A stretch of DNA of 22,450 nt, taken from the NCBI GenBank assembly GCA_004151065.3, contig NWUY0300069142.1:1-22450 (forward strand), in the 5' to 3' direction. The stretch comes from Larix sibirica (lineage: Eukaryota > Streptophyta > Pinopsida > Pinales > Pinaceae). Positions 1-10,319 of this stretch are shown piece by piece. The notes beneath the pieces were generated by a model. It made no database searches. It worked only from the letters and a program-made list of their open reading frames with translations, and had not been told where the DNA came from. Made by a program: the position numbers and the translations under genes. The stretch's first letter is position 1; every line of letters starts with the position of its first letter.

Positions 1-62
1 ATTTCTAAGTTGTAATAAGTAATAAAAAGAAGAGCAAGTGGGCTACCCAGCGCCCACACCCC

Positions 63-79
63 ATCCCCCCTGGGGGGAT
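63..79. repeat. Perfect 8-bp-arm C/G hairpin
   Basis: ATCCCCCC, a single T, then GGGGGGAT form a perfect inverted repeat with a one-base centre. It sits in a short GC-rich island (about 40-80) inside AT-rich DNA. As RNA it could be a stem, but no T-run or neighbouring gene suggests a terminator. It may be the edge of an unrecognised repeat. Confidence 0.6.
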
Positions 80-400
80 TTGCATTTTGTTAAAATTTTG
101 TGAATAAATTTTTCTAACAACACAACAAACACACACACACTTTTCCTTTCGCAGAGTGTGTACTTTAACTTAGTAGTTTTTCTTTCACTTCTTCATTTTT
201 TCATTTTTGCAAGTGTAGATTAGAAATAACACAAAAACCTCATTGCCACGAAGTATGCTCTAACCATCACAAAAAGGCTTTGTCGATTAGTGGTAGATGA
301 TCGAAAAAGTGACACATAGGTTTTGTGCTGCTTTACTTTTGTTTTAAGCTTTGAAGTTTTTCCTTTTCTACAATCGTTAACCAGAATAAACATTTGGCTT

Positions 401-488
401 ATAGTACCACATAGTTGAACCAACTTCAAATATAGTACCATATAGTTGAACCAACTTCAAATATAGTACCACATAGTTGAACCAACTT
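401..488 (+). repeat. 31-bp tandem repeat, 2.8 copies
   Basis: The unit begins ATAGTACCACATAGTTGAAC and recurs at 401, 432 and 463, exactly 31 bp apart. The copies are almost identical; copy 2 has T for C at one position. The third copy stops before its last few bases. Such high identity next to much older, degraded DNA implies recent slippage or unequal exchange. Confidence 0.9.
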
Positions 489-714
489 ATGTTTTGAATC
501 TCACATTGAAGAGTCATCCAAGTTACATATTCCTTATATCCCACCACAACAATGGCTCAGGTAATTCCCTTTTTACATCACAGTCCCCCAAGAAATCTAC
601 TCCATCGAGTGCAACAATGTAGATAATAATAGTACAAGGCATTAAATGTATTACCAAATTGATGAGAAATATCCAAATTTCTCATTTTTATAGGTCACAT
701 TTAGTGGTTGTTTT

Positions 715-1210
715 CACCCCCATTTCAAAAATTGGTGCTCCAAAAGTCACCCTTTTTTTCAGAGCTAAAATTGAAACCTTTTGAAAACATGGCCTTAAAT
801 CCCCATAATGTTGTGAACATAAACGTTGAAAGTCAACACTTGAATTGAAAAGGGATGCTCCAACTATCACCCCTTTTTTTCAGGGTTAAAATTGCATTGT
901 AAATAAAAACCTTGCATTCAACCCCCGATTCGAAAAGTGGTGCTAAGAAAACTCCTTTTTTTAAGGGTTAAACCTGCAACATCTTTTCAATTATGAACTT
1001 GATGATTAGTATGGTTGCAACAAAAACCTTAAGATCGACCCTCAAATAAAAAACTTATGCTACCAATAGCACCCCTTTTTCCAGTGTTATAATTGCAACA
1101 TTTATCAAACCATGAGTCATGACCTAAAAAGGTACCTTTGCAAATAAAATCATTAAAAAAGGGGTGGGGGGGAAATAAAGTGGGAAAATCCCCAAAAATA
1201 AGGGAAACAT
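715..1210 (-). repeat. Degenerate ~120-bp tandem array, left arm
   Basis: Read on the minus strand, the block starts with a head module (1210 down to about 1160) containing GGGGATTTTCCC, followed by TTTTTTTAATGATTTT. It continues as imperfect units containing a poly-T/C-rich stretch, a GGTTTTTATT-like segment, AAGGCCATG and TTGCAATTTTAA. Using the (plus-strand) TTAAAATTG anchor, units fall at about 767, 888, 969 and 1088, giving spacings near 121, 82 and 120; the short one has lost about 40 bp. The same family occurs at 14922-16960 in the opposite orientation. Confidence 0.8.
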
Positions 1211-1327
1211 GGTTTTTAATAGTTGAATGATATCTTTAAAAATTAGACAAACAAAAATTAAAAAAAACATACATTTTATATTAAAACAATAACACAATTT
1301 TAAAATATATAAGAAGCTTTAGAGATT
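1211..1327. other. AT-rich spacer between array and LINE tail
   Basis: This is very AT-rich, with runs of A and TTTTAAAA-type motifs and no coding potential. It lies between the head of the left array and the probable poly(A) end of the LINE. It may be part of the array element or of the LINE target site. No clear LINE target duplication was found. Confidence 0.4.
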
Positions 1328-1345
1328 CCTTTTTTTTTAATATTT

Positions 1346-1714
1346 TTTCCTTGGAAAAAATGTATTTATATTTCTAGTAATAAATTTAAATACAATCCTC
1401 ATAGGTACATATAGAATTAGTCTTGTTTTGGACCATGTCTAGAAAGATGCATCATTATCCTATTATCTAAGAGATCTTCAAAACAACCTCATAGTTGATC
1501 GAGACCTTAAGAAAATTGGGTCAAAATGAATACTCAATTCATCATCACTATTTTCCCTAACAGTTGTATGAAATAACATAAAAAAACAAAATACTAAGTA
1601 TTATCCTTCAGATTAAACATCATAAATAGTGAAGTAACACAAGGAAATCAACTCCCCATTCTTGAATTCTTAGTCTTTTACCTAACGAATATCTTCAGAT
1701 AACCCTACCATATT
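1346..1714 (-). other. LINE 3' untranslated region
   Basis: This lies between the ORF2 stop (1717-1715, minus strand) and the A-rich tail. It contains a near-perfect inverted repeat close to the tail: 12-bp arms at 1362-1373 and 1382-1393 with one mismatch. Stem-loops near the 3' end are used by some LINE reverse transcriptases to recognise their own RNA; applying that here is inference. Confidence 0.5.
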
Positions 1715-2578
1715 TTATAAGGAGTTATCCATGGAATTGAATTCCTTGTAAATATGCTTAAAGGTGATATAATCCAAGAGTTTTGCAATGGCTTTTGAGT
1801 GCTTAGCTAGATTGTATAGACCTGATTTTCATACCTGATTCACCCCATTCATCCATACGGTGACTAACTCAGAGTCACCATTGGACTACAAAGGTTTGAA
1901 TCCTTTCTTCATAGCTACCTTCATAAGTAAATATATATTTTTAAACCCACCATAGTTATTGGATCATGGGCCCAAGGAGGATTTTCTAGTATAATAAAAC
2001 TCATATGATATATAAAGTACATAACCAACTCAACATTTCAAGCCCTCATTTTGACTGGCTCCATCAAAGTACTCCTAGGGAAAGTCATCATTGATCTTAG
2101 GAGGAAGAATTTTTTTCACCTTTGTAATATTTGGGGAATCCTGAAAGTAAGGAAACTAGGTTGTTTCTTGGGATGCCACCTGGAAGCTCAAAACCAAACT
2201 ATCTTCAAATATACATTCATTTCTACTTGTCCATATCCTCCATAAGACAAGAAATGGGATTACTCTAAAAATTTTAAGATCCCTCCTCACAATCAACTCT
2301 TTGAAGTTCTCCAAGATATCTCCTTTAGTCCACAAATGATATAAATTCAATGAATTTTCCAAACTTGTATAGTAAAAGGGAAATCTCAAAAAGGGTGTGC
2401 AATGGATTCAACATTGTCCCTACAAAGATAGCACGAACATCTCTATATTCTTCTTTTGTAGCCTGTCCCAAGTAGGAAGCATGTTATGCAAAATAAGCTA
2501 CATCAACAATATACTTTTGGTAGGGGCTCAGGTTTTCCACATTTTATGCCACCATCAATCCATAGAGAGTGTGGTAAG
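1715..2578 (-). pseudogene. LINE ORF2 C-terminal part: zf-RVT and RNase H
   Basis: This is the 3' section of ORF2, separated from the rest by the solo LTR. Reading down the minus strand, the zf-RVT domain shows LPTWDRLQKKNI (about 2460-2495) and, in another frame, CYLCRDNVESIAHPF (about 2389-2432), with the expected Cys-x2-Cys. The linker PFLVLWRIWTSRNECIFED (about 2200-2265) is a hallmark of plant L1 ORF2. RNase H follows: FDGASQNEG (about 2045-2070) carries the first catalytic Asp, GDSELV (about 1862-1881) another conserved acidic segment, and HIYKEFN (about 1737-1757) the last conserved block. At least four stops and several frameshifts break the reading frame, which ends at TAA 1717-1715. 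The family role of RNase H is removal of RNA from the cDNA hybrid. Confidence 0.85.
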
Positions 2579-2685
2579 TGTTGGAATATTCACCAATATT
2601 GAGAGTAGGGGTGAATCGGTATTGAGCACTTTTTTCAATTTCAAAATTCAAATAGAACAACTATAATTCAAATATTACATTCAAT

Positions 2686-2806
2686 TTATTTACCAGCACC
2701 CATTGGAAGGAATCACCCACTCCCTTATTTATTTAGCACCCATAAGAAGGAGTCTACAACACCCTAACTTTACTAGATACAACTGGAAGGAATAACCCAC
2801 ATCCCA
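2686..2806. repeat. 40-bp tandem repeat in solo LTR, 3 copies
   Basis: Segments containing GGAAGGAATCACCCAC-type sequence recur with GAAGG ending at 2710, 2750 and 2790, exactly 40 bp apart. The copies differ at several positions. They lie near the 3' end of the LTR in its minus-strand orientation. Confidence 0.7.
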
Positions 2807-2891
2807 AAGAACAAGCTTCAACTTGTAGAGAGTACACCAATCCTCACCCTAGAACCACCCTACCACCCTGATATGAGTAAGAGTATCAATA

Positions 2892-3003
2892 TGTCATTGT
2901 CATTGTCTTCACATTGTCACTATCTTCACACTGTCACTATATTCACTATCACTATCACTATCAATGGAATTGTCAATGCCACTATCATTGTCATTGTCAT
3001 TAT
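2892..3003. repeat. CATTGTCACTAT-type simple repeat
   Basis: An imperfect 6- to 12-base repeat built from CATTGT, CACTAT and TTCACA words. It lies inside the solo LTR, downstream of the TATA box in the LTR's orientation, and has probably grown by slippage. Confidence 0.75.
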
Positions 3004-3165
3004 GTCAACCTATACATGCCTCAAATATATATGTCCTCCAAATCTACAATAAAACCTTCAAGAAGGTATCTCTCAAATCTATAATCAAACCCTAGAAACA
3101 ACCATCCATAGACTTCATTTGTTTGATTCTCCACCTTCATAACATCGTTATTATCTCCTAACCCT

Positions 3166-3345
3166 TTTACAATATCACAAGATGAACCCTATTACATGAG
3201 AAGCATGTGCCCTAATACATATGCAAGATTTATACCTTTTCCAAGATCACAAGATGAACCCTAGTCCATTAGAAACATGCACTTTCACAAGAGAAACCCT
3301 AGTCCATACTTTTTCCAAGACAAAGAAATAAGAGAGAAACCCTAG
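3166..3345 (-). repeat. Repeated CTAGGGTTT-like leader segment
   Basis: Two to three imperfect copies of a ~70-bp segment share TTTTCCAAGATCACAAGATGA followed by ACCCTAGTCCAT on the plus strand. AACCCTA or AAACCCTAG occurs at about 3087, 3185, 3257, 3294 and 3337. On the transcribed (minus) strand these read CTAGGGTTT, similar to plant telo-box motifs found near transcription starts. They lie 115-380 bp downstream of the LTR TATA box. A regulatory role is inference. Confidence 0.55.
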
Positions 3346-3459
3346 ATCATCCTTCAACCTCTTCACAAGATACTCCTCTTGTACCTTCGCTCTTCTTCTC
3401 TTGTACTTGCACATGAGAGATATCCAACTTGGATGAGTAAAATGAAATGTTTCAACTCT

Positions 3460-3467
3460 TATTTATA
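3460..3467 (-). promoter_or_regulatory. TATA box of the solo LTR
   Basis: The minus strand reads TATAAATA here, about 555 bp into the LTR from its TG end. This agrees with the minus orientation given by the TGTTGAATGAAG terminus and is followed by the CTAGGGTTT-rich leader. Transcription would begin about 30 bp further, near 3430. Confidence 0.55.
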
Positions 3468-4018
3468 CAAGTCTAAGGTCACTTTTAGTTCACTTTAGGG
3501 ATGACCTATAACTTATCATTAATTTGTGTCTGTGATACTGGGGCTTATTTAATGGTTCAATGGGATTTGACTTGTCTTCTTGACCGCTTCATGGCTTCAT
3601 CAGGGAATTCCAAGTGGACATATTCCATTGCTTTATGGGATTCTTCAATTTTCTTTAGATATTTACTTTATGGCTTCATCTCTTCATCAAGGGGCTTTGG
3701 GACTTCTTCAAGTTTCACTTCATCATGTCATGTGGACACATCATCATTACTTTAGGGGCATCTTCCATGGATTTAGGTATTTGCTCCATTTGTGTACCAC
3801 TAAAACTGGGCGTGTGGAAGTATCCACATGTTATATCATCATGTGAAGGCCATGCTTAATAGTTATGCCATAAGGGGACCACTTTGGAGTTATATACACT
3901 TATGTCAAGGCTCCTTCAAGGATTTTGAAGGCTTCATCAACATTACTCAAGCAATATCATAAGCTCAATGACAAATATCTCTTGACCCTATCGACATCAA
4001 TGACAACTTCATTCAACA

Positions 4019-7000
4019 ATAGGCTGATGTAGAGAATCATAGCCCAATGAGACAACATATTCACTATCTTCCCCTTTCCATGCCCATGCTATCTCATATG
4101 GACCCTCATCTAATATTATATGATCCATTTTCAACTCTTCAATATATATGTCCCACTATTGAGCCTGTGGGCCTTTGAGACCTACCTCTAGAGAAGAAAT
4201 CCATCCTTGCCTCTAGATAGAGGTATCATCCTCTTTCCCTATTTTTTTCAAGGTACATAAGCCTATTAATTGAATATGTACAATAAAATCGGGATTGAGG
4301 AAGGTATGTTGAGAGCATCCCAAAATGGATTTAGTGCCAAGTATTACTTGATAACCCTTCCCAACTTTCCATCCTAGATGATTACCATAAAAATGTTGAA
4401 TATAGATCACTCCAATGATTTGATGCTTGAAGAGTTGTATTCCTTGTATTCCTAATCCAATCCATCAAGCTGCCAGGAAAAATTTATTTTTGATGTATTA
4501 TCCTACACAACAAACTATCTTTAGTGAAAACTTGCTAAAGGAATTTGGTAGCTAGAGATCTACCAAACAGATTTAGATCATTGATACTCCATCCACTGAA
4601 TTATTTAGTTCTAGCTAATACCTCCCACCGAGCCCAATGAGTACCTTTGTACTCTAGACTACATTTCCAGAGATAATTAGCACATAGCCTTCTTATCTTC
4701 TACAAAATACCTTTGGGAATGGAGGCAAGTGTATGCTAGTAAACAAGCATGGCTTCAATGACTAACTTGATCAAAAACAATATTCCACCCCTTGAAATCC
4801 ATCAATTACACCATTGGTTGATTTTATTTTCCATTCTCGAGATAAGCCAATTCCAGTCTAATTTCATGTATTTGTTTAGTTTTAATAGGTATCCCATATA
4901 TTTTATTCCTCCATCCCAATTTTGTAGAGGAATATTGAAAATTCTGCCAAGGTTCCAAACAATGGAATCTTCCAACCCAAAAGAGTACAATGCCGATTTT
5001 ACTAGATTTATAACCATGCTTATAGTTGAAGAGAAAATAATTAAAATTTCCTTCATGACCTGTCCCTCCTTTACTGAACCCAATCCAAACAAAAGTATGT
5101 CATTAACAAATAGAAGGTGTGAAGAAGAAATAGATCCAACAATTGTAACTCCCTTATATCTTCCTTGAATTCTTGTCTGGTGAATAGCTCTGCTTATACC
5201 CTCAGCTATGAGTAAAAATAAATAAGGAGATAAATGGTCTCCTTGCATCATCCCCTGAGAATATTGAAAAAAAGGGGAGTTGGATCCATTGATAAGTACT
5301 GAAAAACTAGCAGTATAGACACAACTCATTAACCATTGACAATTTTGAGAGAAAACCCTAGATGGAGCAACTGAAGTCTTAGGAAGAGCCAAGACACACA
5401 ATCATAAGCTTTAGAAAGTTCAATTTTAAGAAAAAAGGCATGGATGGATGACACTTTGATAGAGTATAAGGCCTCCTTAGTAGACCCAATTTCTTTTTGG
5501 ATAAACATCCCTCAAGAAAAGCAAATAGTTATGGGGCAATAAATCTAGATAGAAAAGGCTTAATATGCTTTTCCAAGACCTTTGATACAATTTTGAAGGA
5601 ACAATTACATAAAGCAATTGATCTAAATCCATCAAAACAAATCGGGTGATCCTATTTAGGTATTATAGCAAGAAATGTTTCATTAAGAATTCTTGATATC
5701 TTACCTTGAGTTCTAACTTCTTCCACCATTTTGAGGAGGTCTGCTCCAACTAATTCATAAAAGTCAAGAAAAACTCGATTGTCCATCCATCCATCTAGGC
5801 TAGGACTTATTTCTTTCTAAAAAAAATTCATTACCTGTAAGTTCATCGTTCGTGATTTCCTTGAACAACTGAGCATTATCCTCCTCCTCAATCATTTAGG
5901 GGAGAATGATATCACCTTTAATATATCATCTATGTTAGCATGAGTTAGTTCTTCGAGAAGAGAGGATAAATGTTTTACACCTAAGTCAACCGATCCATGA
6001 AAACCTGTAATAGAATTCCCTTGTGCATCCTTTAAATCCCATATAGAATTTATACTATTTCTAAAGGCTGAAAATTTATGAAATAATTCAGTATTTTATC
6101 ACCTAAGGCTAGCCATATTGCACGGTTTTTGAGCCTCCAATCATTCTCCCTATCCAGCAAGAGTTTGGAACTCAGGGTCTCCAGTCCTTTAAAAGAAGAA
6201 ATGGCCTCCTCTGAAAATGATCCATCTGTATATGAACCATAAAAACGTTCCAAATGTCGTTCTATTATATTCATATTTCAGTCTTGAGACTCAAGCCTTT
6301 CACGCGCCCAAGGAATGTCCTTCCATGATCTGTGCGTCAGCTTCCTGAAATCCTCATCCGCTTCCCATGTTGCATTATATTTGAAAGGATCCTTTGGTCT
6401 ATCCATTACAATACTAAGTTCCATCACTATAGGAAAGTGACAATAAACTAAAGAAGACTCGACCCAGGATTTATAAGTGCATAATGACTCAAGGAATGGA
6501 TGGTGGATCAAGAAGCGATCAAGTTGTTTCTCTATTCCGGCATTTCCAGCCCGGTTGTTTTACCAAGTCGGCTTGAAATCTAGTGGCTCGATGTCCACCG
6601 TACATGTAGATTCAAACTTGTTTACAAAGAATCTGGACAGCCTGTAAACTCTTGTTCTCTCTCCCAAAATTTATGGTCTATTCATTGTGAAGTTAAGATC
6701 CCCACCCACAATTAGCATCTCTAGTCTAAGTCACTTATTTGACATTAGAGAGTTCCATAATATCTCTCGTCCATCATAAATACCATAAACGTTTAGTAGT
6801 TGCAGATTCCTTCCCAATTCAAAACTGTAAACTATTGTGCATAGATATGACACAACAACATAAGAATTTATCAAAAAGATAGAAGAACGCCATCTGCTTA
6901 CTAGGCCTCTCGAGTATCCAAAATCATCCAATGAAACAAACTCTCATTTCACAAACATATTTTTAAGGATCTCGACAATAGTTTCACCAGCTATCATTAT

Positions 7001-7108
7001 TTCTTACAAGAATAGCACATCGGTCTTGTTATATTTCACTAGTGTTTTGAGGTCCAGTTGTTTGGCTCAGCCCCCCAGGCCTCTCACATTCAGAGAGAGA
7101 AATTCCAT
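4019..7108 (-). pseudogene. LINE ORF2 N-terminal part: endonuclease and RT
   Basis: ORF2 begins at ATG 7108-7106 with MEFLSLNVRGLGG, the standard start of a plant L1 AP endonuclease. Further endonuclease blocks are DVLFL-x-EIM (QET block, Gln lost), NVYGIYDGRE (about 6790), GGDLNFT (about 6690-6710) and YCHFPI (about 6445), where the usual SDH reads YCH. A linker (6511-6050) leads to the RT: TFLAIIPK (about 5680), FRSIALCN, SKVLEKHIKPFL, then IELSKAYD (5401-5424), where motif A Asp is replaced by Glu. It continues with QGDHLSPYLFLLIAEG (about 5200-5250) and FVND (5110-5099) in place of FADD. Thumb and connection sequence runs to 4019, where the solo LTR interrupts. More than a dozen stops or frameshifts and the lost catalytic residues make it inactive. 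In the family, ORF2 nicks target DNA and copies the LINE RNA onto it. Confidence 0.9.
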
Positions 7109-7129
7109 GGCTCTACCCCATGGGGGGTA

Positions 7130-8736
7130 TTAGCTTCTCTAAGAAACCTAAGTAAAAGAATTTTTTTGCCCTAATTTACCTCTCAAGATGCTCAAGATTT
7201 GAAAAATATTTATGGCCGACTTATGACCAACTTTCGAACCCAAGGCTCCTTCAAAATATCCATATATGACCCACTAGATTGACAGATCCCTTGAGAGTGT
7301 GAAGAAGAGCAAGGATGTATTTGATAGTGGCCACCTTCTCACTTCCTCGGAGACACCACCTCCTTCCTTGATTATCCCAAAGACCTTTTTGAATCCTGGA
7401 GACTGCTCTTAGTGCCATTCGAGAGATTAATAGTAAAATCTCCAGGAGGAAAGAGAATTTTATGAGTAAGGGATACATCGAGGGAGGATCCACCATGAAT
7501 TGACCTTTTGTCAAGATCTACTTATTTGGGGAGATCCGTCTGATAGTCAAATTGGGAAACAGGTATATCCACCAGAGCCTCTACTGAGGGAGAAAGGCAC
7601 TAGTTCTCCCATAAGGAATTTAAGCTTTTACTCCAGATCTCCTCTAATTTCATCTGTTGGGAGGAGGAAAGATCTATATTTTAGGGAACCATGGGGTCTT
7701 AGGGTCCTAATATCTCCACTAGGATGACTAGAGATCCAACTTGTAACTCCTCCATCACCCCACAATCCTTCTTCATCGTCAAAGAGATTGACTCGTCCAT
7801 AACCCCAAACTCTTTCACAAACCCCGTCGAATTTGGAGGAGGGTTCATAGAGGGCGTATTCCACACATTAGGGATGGGAGAGACCTTAGAATCCTTAGCT
7901 ATCCATATTTTCTTAACAAAGGGTTTATCACAGTCTATGGTTGTGTGCCCATACATATGACACTGATTGCGGCTAACGGTAAATTCTCATAGTTGAGAAC
8001 CTAAAACCGTTTGGAGGAACCTACTTCCTTTTCAATGGATTCATACAACCCTAAACTCACATTGATTTCCACTAGGATATTTTCCAAAGATTGAGCAAAA
8101 TAAGATTTAAAGGAATCATTGGCAAGTAAGAACTTACCTAGGGAATCACCGATATCCTTCAAGAAATTGTTGTTCCAAAGCTCGATCGGAAGCCGAGGTA
8201 ACTTTACCCAAACTAGAGTCAAGATGACAAATTCCTAATGCACAGTAAAAGCAGGATGTCATGGTTTGAAATACAAATAGGATCTGTCACAGAACCACTA
8301 ACTTCTTAATATTTTAGAGGCATCCTCCTCCATCCAAAAAATAAATCCTATCCATCATTTCTCAAGCAGGTGAACGATAGGGCCATAATCCAGCATGCGA
8401 TACTAGTTCTTATATATCCATAGGTTAAAGATTTTAGAGCTCATCTTGCACCCTAGGAATTTTACCACGAGAGTTTTTCCTAACAGTAACCCTATCTTCT
8501 CCACCTGAACTTCTTTTCCAACAACAAGTGTTATGCCATTCCCTCTAGATTTGGAAACTCACTTCCTCTTTATCTTTTCTCCAATCACTGCTTTCACCAA
8601 CCCAACTCCACACAGATCCTCCTCACTCAATTTCAACCCAAAAAACCCTAGACCTACTTGCTCAACCTCTAAAGTCAAAGTATTGCTCGAGGCAATCCAT
8701 TTTGCTCCTAACGATCTTGTAAACTTCATGGAAAGG
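7130..8736 (-). pseudogene. LINE ORF1: DUF4283-like domain and zinc knuckle
   Basis: The main body of ORF1, an RNA-binding gag-like protein of plant L1 elements. From about 8480 down, KFLGCKMSSKIFNLWIY, HLLEKWWIGFIFWMEEDAS and VWVKLPRLPIELW followed by DIGDSLGKFL match the DUF4283 pattern of these proteins. The domain ends near 8001 (GSSKRF). A zinc knuckle follows at about 7931-7974: RNQCHMYGHTTIDCDKP, a CCHC motif whose first Cys is now Arg (CGC). The C-terminal part (7960 to about 7240) is poorly conserved and broken by frameshifts. The C-terminal boundary before ORF2 is not clear. The N-terminal part lies beyond the gypsy insertion at 14475-14792. Confidence 0.85.
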
Positions 8737-8741
8737 GTTTC
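8737..8741. repeat. Target duplication GTTTC (left)
   Basis: GTTTC lies immediately before the left LTR and is repeated exactly at 14470-14474, immediately after the right LTR. A 5-bp duplication is the normal product of gypsy integrase. LINE sequence lies on both outer sides. Confidence 0.9.
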
Positions 8742-10284
8742 TAATCCGGGATCTTTTATTCGATGACTATCATGAATTGCATAAAAAGAGCACGAACTTA
8801 AGAATATGTGCACCATACATGGATAAGCATACACAAGAAGGAAGACACCATACAAGAAGAAGACAAGACGTGATATCAGATTTTGTCCAAGGATGGACTA
8901 CGTCTCTAGACCCACTTCTCAATGGAGAGGCCTCTTCAATTATCCTAGCATAAATACATAGAAAAATACATGGCGTTACCTCAATATTGACACTAGAGAA
9001 AACATGTTACTTGAATCCAAAATCTAACTGCACCAGTGACTTCGGCTCGTAATTTCAGTGAAGAATGACTATAAATACTAACACCTTCACCTCAAATACT
9101 GGCCATAATAGTTTCCTTCTCTCTATTCTCACAATGTAGGCTTACATAGAGAAATTGTGCCCATAAGCACTTGGATATTCCCAATGGATCTCCCCCCTCA
9201 ATGTTGAATGGCATGGGATTAAATAGTTTGGAGTTCCCCTTGGTGGCATGATTAGCATGGATCTATGCTTATCCCTTTCATTGAGAATTGGTTACAAATT
9301 ATTTTATAAATGGCACATTTGTTGGACCCTTCCTATAACCACATACCCAAAACTTTGGCAGTTGATATACCAAATACATTGTTTGTTGACAAATTGTTAC
9401 CATATGTACCAAATAGTACATTTTTTATGTCGGGACTTGGGACCTATCTATCGATCGTCCCACTTGGTTCGGGTACAATGTATTAACAATATTCATTCAT
9501 ATAACATGTTTTTTGTATGCCCCGTCGTTGGAATATTTGTTACAGTTGTTACACATATAACTATTGGTTATAACCCCTTTCCATATATGTGTTGGTTGCA
9601 CTTAGGATTTCCCACCAATTTTGTGGTTATGTGCCAACAACCTTTTAAATGGGGGTTTGGCCAGTCCGATAGCCAGATTCCATCACCGATTGGTTGGCCC
9701 TTTACCCCCATACTTCATTCCGTTCGAATTTTTGACACATGGCTATTAAGAAACAACAATGGGAGGAACAATTAGGGCGCTGGAGTAGTGTGGCAGAGGT
9801 CATGGGTTCAAAACTTGTCGACTCTAAATAAATTTTGGCCCAACAAACAAGTCCATATGTCAATTGGGGGTTTCCACATGGTGTCCCTCCATTGGTCCAC
9901 TTCTGATGCCACATCAAATGTCAACTAATCCAAGTACCACATCACATGCCACGTGTTGAAGCTAGAGAATGCTACGTCCACCAAGATTTCCACGGGGATG
10001 CCAACTTACCCTTCCATGTGTCATCACAAAGGGCTTCCATGTAGGCATCGTATAGGCCATGTGGCACCCTTTCAGTGGTGCCACACGGCATTTTGTTTTC
10101 CATTCTGCACACTAAAATTTATTGTTTTTCCAAAACTTCATAAGCTAATAACTCCTCATCCGGAGTCCAATTAAGGTGAAAGGAATGTCATTTGAATTGT
10201 ATCGAAGAGATATTCGTGATGATACTAACATTGATGAGAATTGAGGACTTTGAAATTTAGGCCTTTTAAGATCCTCCTAGATCA
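8742..10284 (-). repeat. 3' LTR of gypsy element
   Basis: 1543 bp, direct copy of 12919-14469. In element orientation it starts TGATCTAGG at 10284 and ends at 8742, where the expected CA end reads TA on the minus strand (TG changed to TA on the plus strand). The TATA-like TATAAAAT (9308-9301, minus) is retained. Many CACGTGG sites of the other LTR read CACATGG here. Large plus-strand reading frames in this stretch (for example 9248-9775) recur in the other LTR and are not genes. Confidence 0.95.
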
Positions 10285-10294
10285 TTCCTCCCCA
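10285..10294 (-). other. Polypurine tract
   Basis: The minus strand reads TGGGGAGGAA directly before the TG of the 3' LTR. This is where plus-strand DNA synthesis is primed in LTR elements, and it confirms both the boundary and the orientation. Confidence 0.85.
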
Positions 10295-10319
10295 TTTAGA
10301 ATCTTTTGGGCCTCCAAAA

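Larger units (their letters stand above)
1..690. other. Non-coding AT-rich flank
   Basis: No coding region is convincing here. Short reading frames on both strands are low in complexity and match no family I recognise. The stretch holds a small C/G hairpin (63-79), an (AC)6 run (129-140) and a 31-bp tandem repeat (401-488), listed separately. Confidence 0.6.
2579..4018 (-). mobile_element. Solo LTR (1440 bp) inserted in LINE ORF2
   Basis: On the minus strand the block begins TGTTGAATGAAG at 4018 and ends GAATATTCCAACA at 2579, giving TG...CA ends with a TGTTG/CAACA terminal inverted repeat. ORF2-like protein sequence runs right up to 4019 (ending HQPIVE) and zf-RVT sequence resumes below 2579, so this block interrupts a known protein. 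The flanking 5-mers (CCTAT before, CTTAC after, minus strand) match at 3 of 5 positions, both differences being transitions, as in an old target duplication. A TATAAATA sits at 3467-3460 on the minus strand. No internal coding region remains, so it is a solo LTR left by recombination between two LTRs. Family unknown. Confidence 0.75.

Noticed and set aside
2892-3345. Regular short repeats considered as a CRISPR array
   Set aside because: The repeats are degenerate, have no constant spacers, and lie inside a eukaryotic LTR.
4749-5168. 139-residue plus-strand reading frame
   Set aside because: It is antisense to the LINE reverse transcriptase, whose motifs are clear on the minus strand.
9248-9775. 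175-residue plus-strand reading frame
   Set aside because: It lies inside the 3' LTR, on the strand opposite to the element, and a related frame appears at 13641-13922 in the other LTR. It is a by-product of LTR sequence.
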